Source: Lactarius indigo (Eukaryota > Basidiomycota > Agaricomycetes > Russulales > Russulaceae). Taken from it: 64,000 nt of DNA. Positions 59,894 through 64,000 of the stretch are shown in pieces. The notes beneath the pieces were generated by a model. It was not told the DNA's origin and did no database searches. It worked only from the letters and a program-made list of their open reading frames with translations. The stretch's first letter is position 1. The number at the start of each line of letters is the position of its first letter. The stretch lies in the NCBI GenBank assembly GCA_025766275.1, contig JAFKAC010000035.1, positions 124,001-188,000 on the forward strand, written 5' to 3'. A program made the translations under genes and the position numbers.

Positions 59894-61544
59894 ATGACCA
59901 CCCGCCTTCCTCTTGAAGTTCTAACAGCCATTTTCGAAGAGGCCAACGATGTCCGTCGCGACTTATCCCACGTGCGAACCGCCTGCCGCTTTTTCTGCAC
60001 CGCCGCCACGCCATTTGCATTCCGCATCTTTTCTGTGGTTTCCACCAGAGGAAGTGCCAGAAATCTAGGACAGCTCTTCGACGTCCCGGATATTGCGACC
60101 CATGTCAGGGAGGCCGCTTATTTCGACACAGGTGGTGATAGGAAGGGAAAGGCGCTGAAGATGTTTTTTCCCGTCATCATCTGATAAACCAAATCACATC
60201 TTGCCCGTGTACATGCAGTGGCGGGTCACGCCAGTGGCAGCGAACACTATCCGTGAACTGGCCAGTCCATTCTCTCGCATTCACCAGTTTCCCCGGTTTA
60301 AGACCATCAATTGACGTTCTACTAGTACGTGCTCTACAATAACTGGCTTGGTTCCGACAGGCAGGGTCGCCTCGCTGTCTAGGCATCCATCCTCTGCACT
60401 CTTGAAGCTGGCTTCAGCATCCGTTCACCACCCAAGCTGACGTCCCTCTCCCTGGACAACCCTCGCATTTGGGACCTTTCTCCCCTCACATCTCCCTCAT
60501 TCCAGACTGATCTGGCGATCCTGCAGCGCCTCATGCTGTCAGTGCTCTCAGACCTCGCTCCGGATGCATGTGTGTTTAATGCCCTGGTACCCTCTGCTCT
60601 CGCATGATCCTCTTCCAGACTCAGCACACCCTCACGGAGCTCACCCTGCACAGCGATATCCCTGTTGGCACCTCATCTGGGCTGTCCCTCGCCAGGCTGC
60701 ACTTTCTGCTCCTCTACGCACTCTCCCTCTGCGGACTCGTCTTCCAGAAATCTATCGGAGTCTAGCCTTTTTTCCTGCGATAGCGGCCACCCTCGCGTTG
60801 CGTGCAAGCTGCCCATCTAATCTCAGGGCCAGAAACACAGAGAAAGTGCGCACCATTCCTCTCCATCTTACTCATTGACCTGTGCCCTGCTCCGCTCCGC
60901 CCATTTCCCCCGCCGCGTGACTCCCATCACGAAGACGTGACAATGGCGACTGGGCCCAGACTCTCGTCATCCGTGTAGCTAGCGAATTTCGCCGTCCCAT
61001 CCGCCGCATCGGAGCAGGCACCTGCCAGGAGTGAAAGACGAAGGAGCAGCTGTAGCAGTTTTATGTCCACTTTGTTCATACTTGATGCACACGACCCGGT
61101 TGGGTGTCGCAGCTGGCCGGTTGAGGAGGACGTGTGTTGACGTGAGGCGGAGGACAAGCGGTCCTGGGGGTCCGTGTTGGGCTGTGCTCAAAAGATTGGT
61201 ACGTGCCTTCTATGTCTTCTCTCTCACATGCCTTCTGAAGCACCTCTGAGTCCTCGCTAAAACCCCAACGCTACCGTCTCCACGGGTCGCTACCAACACA
61301 CGAATATCCTTTGGCACCAGTGTACCCCTCTGCCTTCTCATGGTGTAAAGCTGAGCACGGCCCAGGGACACAGGCGGTCGCATTGTATCAGTTGGAATGC
61401 GTATTTTTCGAACTGGTTCAGAAGGACAGCAGTCAACTCGATCAGTTTGACTGGAATCAACTTATGGTGCAGTTGAGTAATGTCTCTCGATCTGATCTAT
61501 TTACGTTTGACGGGAAACACCAGTCGGTCTATGCTATTTTCTGA
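59894..61544 (+). pseudogene. F-box protein gene, unit C, frame-broken
   Basis: ATG at 59894: MTTRLPLEVLTAIFEEANDVRRDL, CRFFCTAATPFAFRIFS, then LGQLFDVPDIATHVREAAYFDTGG. This is the F-box-like start shared with 51466. A first open piece ends at 60184. Later pieces (VTPVAANTIRELASPFSRI, LTSLSLDN, LAILQRLMLSVLSDL, LARLHFLLLYALSLCGLVF) and a final stretch (VALYQLECVFFELVQKD ... LFTFDGKHQSVYAIF, 61380-61544) follow in changing frames. Probably a decayed SCF adaptor, though some breaks could be introns. Confidence 0.58.
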
Positions 61545-61929
61545 TATCTACTCGCTGTAAGGTTTTGTGGCGATCTGATTATATTGTACTTGGCCAATAG
61601 TACAGGTCTTCTCAGACAATAAAGGATCGAAGCGCGTGATTTGGGAGAGTTTAAACAAGTTTATGAGTTGCTGAGTAGTTGTCGTATGTTATGTACACGG
61701 TGAGAGTAACACGATGTACGTATATGCGCTTTACAACGGAATTATAGACGACTACTGTACAATGCGAGGATATCGGGTAGCTATCACAGAAAAAGAGAGG
61801 CCACCTGGATGGAGACCCGCACTCTTATCTCCAAAGAAAAAAAGGTCAAGTCGTAGAGAGTGTGGCGATTGGATAGGAAAGATATGCGCGCAAGGAAAAT
61901 GTCCAAAAGAGAGAAGAAAAATGAGCACG
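61545..61929. other. Convergent intergenic region, units C/D
   Basis: Between the plus-strand F-box gene and the minus-strand F-box/LRR gene. Matches the region near 53090-53400. No gene seen. Confidence 0.5.
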
Positions 61930-63240
61930 CACGAGTTCAGTTCACGCGTAACCGTTCTCTCCGCTCAGGCTCCCAATGCGCCTCTGAAGGAAAAACGACG
62001 CAGGGTAATGCCGATCTCAGCGGAGATTGCATCCATAGTACCAGCTGCAACGAACCTCCGTCCGCCTCTGCAGCCTTGGTGGCAGAGAAGCCCGCAGGTG
62101 GAGCGTTCGAAGCGCCTACACGTTTGGCAATAGCGGGCTGACCTGCTCGTACAGCGCTCGAAGAGAGACCTAGTGCTGATTAGAACCAAAGCTGCTGAGC
62201 CGGCCAGCTGACGCGTACCTCATCTGAAGTGCCGTCGAGACTCAGTTCGAGTACCTCGAGCCCCGTGGTCATACTTCCCAGCGCGCCCAATAACCGCTCG
62301 TGTATACGCACGTCCACATCGAGTGCGAGAACCAGAACGAGCTCCCTCAGTGAGCCACCGAGCGCGGAAAATAAAGCCGTGGGGCACAGGCCATCGTACA
62401 GCGTGCTCGAAATTTGTAGCGTCACGCGGCGAAGCAGGCGGACATATGTGAGTGCTGGCGCGAAGCCATGACTTCTATCGAAGACCGCAAAGGTGCGGAG
62501 CAGCGGCGGGTGGGACGTTGTGCGCTGCCGGGGGAACGCCGCTGAAGTGAGGTAGTGCGAGGTGCGTGAGAGGTGCTCAGGCTGGCATGGGAAGAAAGTC
62601 GTCGAGGAACACATAGGGGAATATGTCAGCGAGCTGAGTCAGGTGTGTAAGCATGCCTGGCGCCGCAGCGAGCAGCTCCGCTTCGAAGGCCGGAAGCATC
62701 AGCACCGAGAGACAGCGCATTGAGCGGAGGACCAGGGCCAGCGCGAGCACGAAGGACGGGCCGTGCGTGGGCGGGTAGGGATGCAGCATAGGGGTCGTCA
62801 CAAGCGCTGCGAGGTGAAGTACGCCAACTAGCCGTGCGACACACGCATCGGCATTGTCAGCAAAGAAATCGAGCGTGCGCGGGTGGGGAGCGTATGGTAC
62901 AGGGACCGGGTGCTGAGCGGGATGATGTTTGTCGGTATGCTCAGGAACATCTCGGACACGCGTGGGAAGGAAGGAATGACGGGAAAGTCGGTGCAGGCCA
63001 TGTCCAGCTCGGATATAATGCTGCCACGTCGGCCGAGGCTGCTGGCACGGTGAATATCTGGGAGATGGAAGCGATGGCGAGCGGCCATGAGAGCGGAGCA
63101 ACGGGACAACGAAGATGTGGGAAATGGCCTTGGAGGCGCGTCCTTGTCCCCTGGGGAAACGCAACATGGAAGTAGTGGTTGTCCGCCGACGTAGGGATAT
63201 CGAGAAGGAGAACTGAGATGTCGAAGAAGTTGTAGATGAT
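61930..63240 (-). pseudogene. F-box/LRR-like gene, unit D
   Basis: Copy of the unit C gene. Clean leucine-rich pieces: LFSALGGSLRELVLVLALDVDV, LEVLELSLDGTSDEVRVSW (62614-62180), and MLPAFEAELLAAAPGMLTHLTQLADIFP (63251-62577). The parts overlap in different frames, so there are frame breaks or short introns. Same divergent position relative to the next, unseen NLR. Confidence 0.5.
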
Positions 63241-64000
63241 GGTGAGCGCATGAGACCGGGCGTGACTTGATGTCGTAATTTTGAGACTGCTTGAACCTAC
63301 GCGAAGGACCGTATAGTGCAAGGAGTCGTCGGGGGGGAGACTGGCTGGCTAGAAGTAAGGCCGCCAAAGTAGAATGTGAACGGGCATTTTGGAGCCGAAA
63401 ATAGAAGATCTGCGGAGGTGGCATTCTCGTCGATCTTGGTTCTTCGATTCTAATTCCGTCCGCGTCTTGACGATCTTCGGGCCCCACCTTCGACCGGCAA
63501 ACTAAAAATGTTGAGTTTGCGCTTGTCTCCTCTAGACTCGTCAGACTTGAACTTGACCGAAAATCGCAGCAACCCTTGGTTTGAAAGCATTCGCTGGATG
63601 GTCTATGTAACACCGGTGTGGATCCTAACACTGTCATATGGAATAAATTAGCAGACTGCGAGAAAAAAATACGGCAAATGACACGAACGTGTTGAGCTTC
63701 AGACCTTCAGGTTCGGTGTGGTGCCGGACAAGCGTGTAGTAGAGGGAAACAATGGTTGGAGCGTACTAGGTCTTGGGCATAGTACAAGGTAGTGACATAG
63801 ACTGGCAGATCGCACAGAAACTAGGCGGCAGTACGAAGTTTCCCAACCTTGACATATTCGAGCGCGACCACGTGACTCTCTACAGACATATGATCAGCGT
63901 AAGCGCAACCAGGCGTCCCGATGTCAACGTTGTCAACTCCCGAGAAATCTCGGATATGATCATGGTCATCTGCCCCGACATGGAAACACGGACCCCTTAT
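63241..64000. other. Divergent intergenic region, unit D, at the window edge
   Basis: Has the conserved block near 63410-63500 and the CACGTG block at 63860-63910. From the spacing in units A-C an NLR start codon would be expected about 310-350 bp after CACGTG, near 64.2 kb, outside the window. Confidence 0.5.
63860..63910 (+). promoter_or_regulatory. Conserved CACGTG promoter block of unit D
   Basis: CACGTG at 63869-63874, then the shared CATATGATCAGCGTAAG segment, very close to the version in unit B. Confidence 0.55.

Overview
The window looks like a chromosome segment of a filamentous basidiomycete (Agaricomycetes). The evidence is the many 47-58 bp GT-AG introns, chromodomain Ty3/gypsy and Ty1/copia elements, large NACHT-ankyrin STAND genes with a fungal Goodbye-type N-terminus, and F-box and BTB families typical of mushrooms. 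I saw no bacterial features, tRNA, rRNA or CRISPR.

Left half (1-33007) is one nested stack of retrotransposons inside a peroxiredoxin pseudogene. A Ty3/gypsy element (Ty3-2, 27548-33007, minus) sits in the pseudogene. A second LTR element, called X here (4786-27547, minus), is inserted in the Ty3-2 integrase. X carries a single reading frame of about 1969 codons with a BTB/POZ domain and a zinc knuckle but no recognisable protease, reverse transcriptase or integrase. A copia element (7147-23134, plus) is inserted in the X reading frame. An intact chromodomain gypsy element (Ty3-3, 8625-16431, minus) sits in the copia gag, and a polyadenylated LINE ORF1-only insert (19435-21401, minus) sits in the copia reverse transcriptase. 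A further gypsy copy (Ty3-1, 1-4785, minus, cut by the window edge) sits in the 3' LTR of X. Removing each complete insertion with one target-site copy restores the host frame. The three gypsy copies and X all show the signature of Tf1-like self-priming: the primer-binding site is complementary to the inferred 5' end of the element's own transcript.

Right half (33008-64000) is a tandem array of an innate-immunity-like unit of about 8-10 kb. A unit holds an F-box/LRR-like gene on the minus strand, a divergent promoter with a conserved CACGTG block, a nine-exon NLR gene on the plus strand (Goodbye, NACHT, ankyrin repeats), and a plus-strand F-box gene. NLR-A (37061-41039) and NLR-C (55700-59321) have complete frames. 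NLR-B (47298-50893) has a premature TGA after the NACHT region and a frameshift at its end. A fourth promoter lies at 63.87 kb, so a fourth NLR probably starts just past the right edge. Units A and B also carry copies of a decayed 2-Cys peroxiredoxin gene. Unit A has in addition two solo LTR-like insertions, a MAD1 3' remnant and a possible amidohydrolase fragment.

The gene models, splice sites and element borders were read by eye from the sequence. Family names come from remembered motifs, not from a search.
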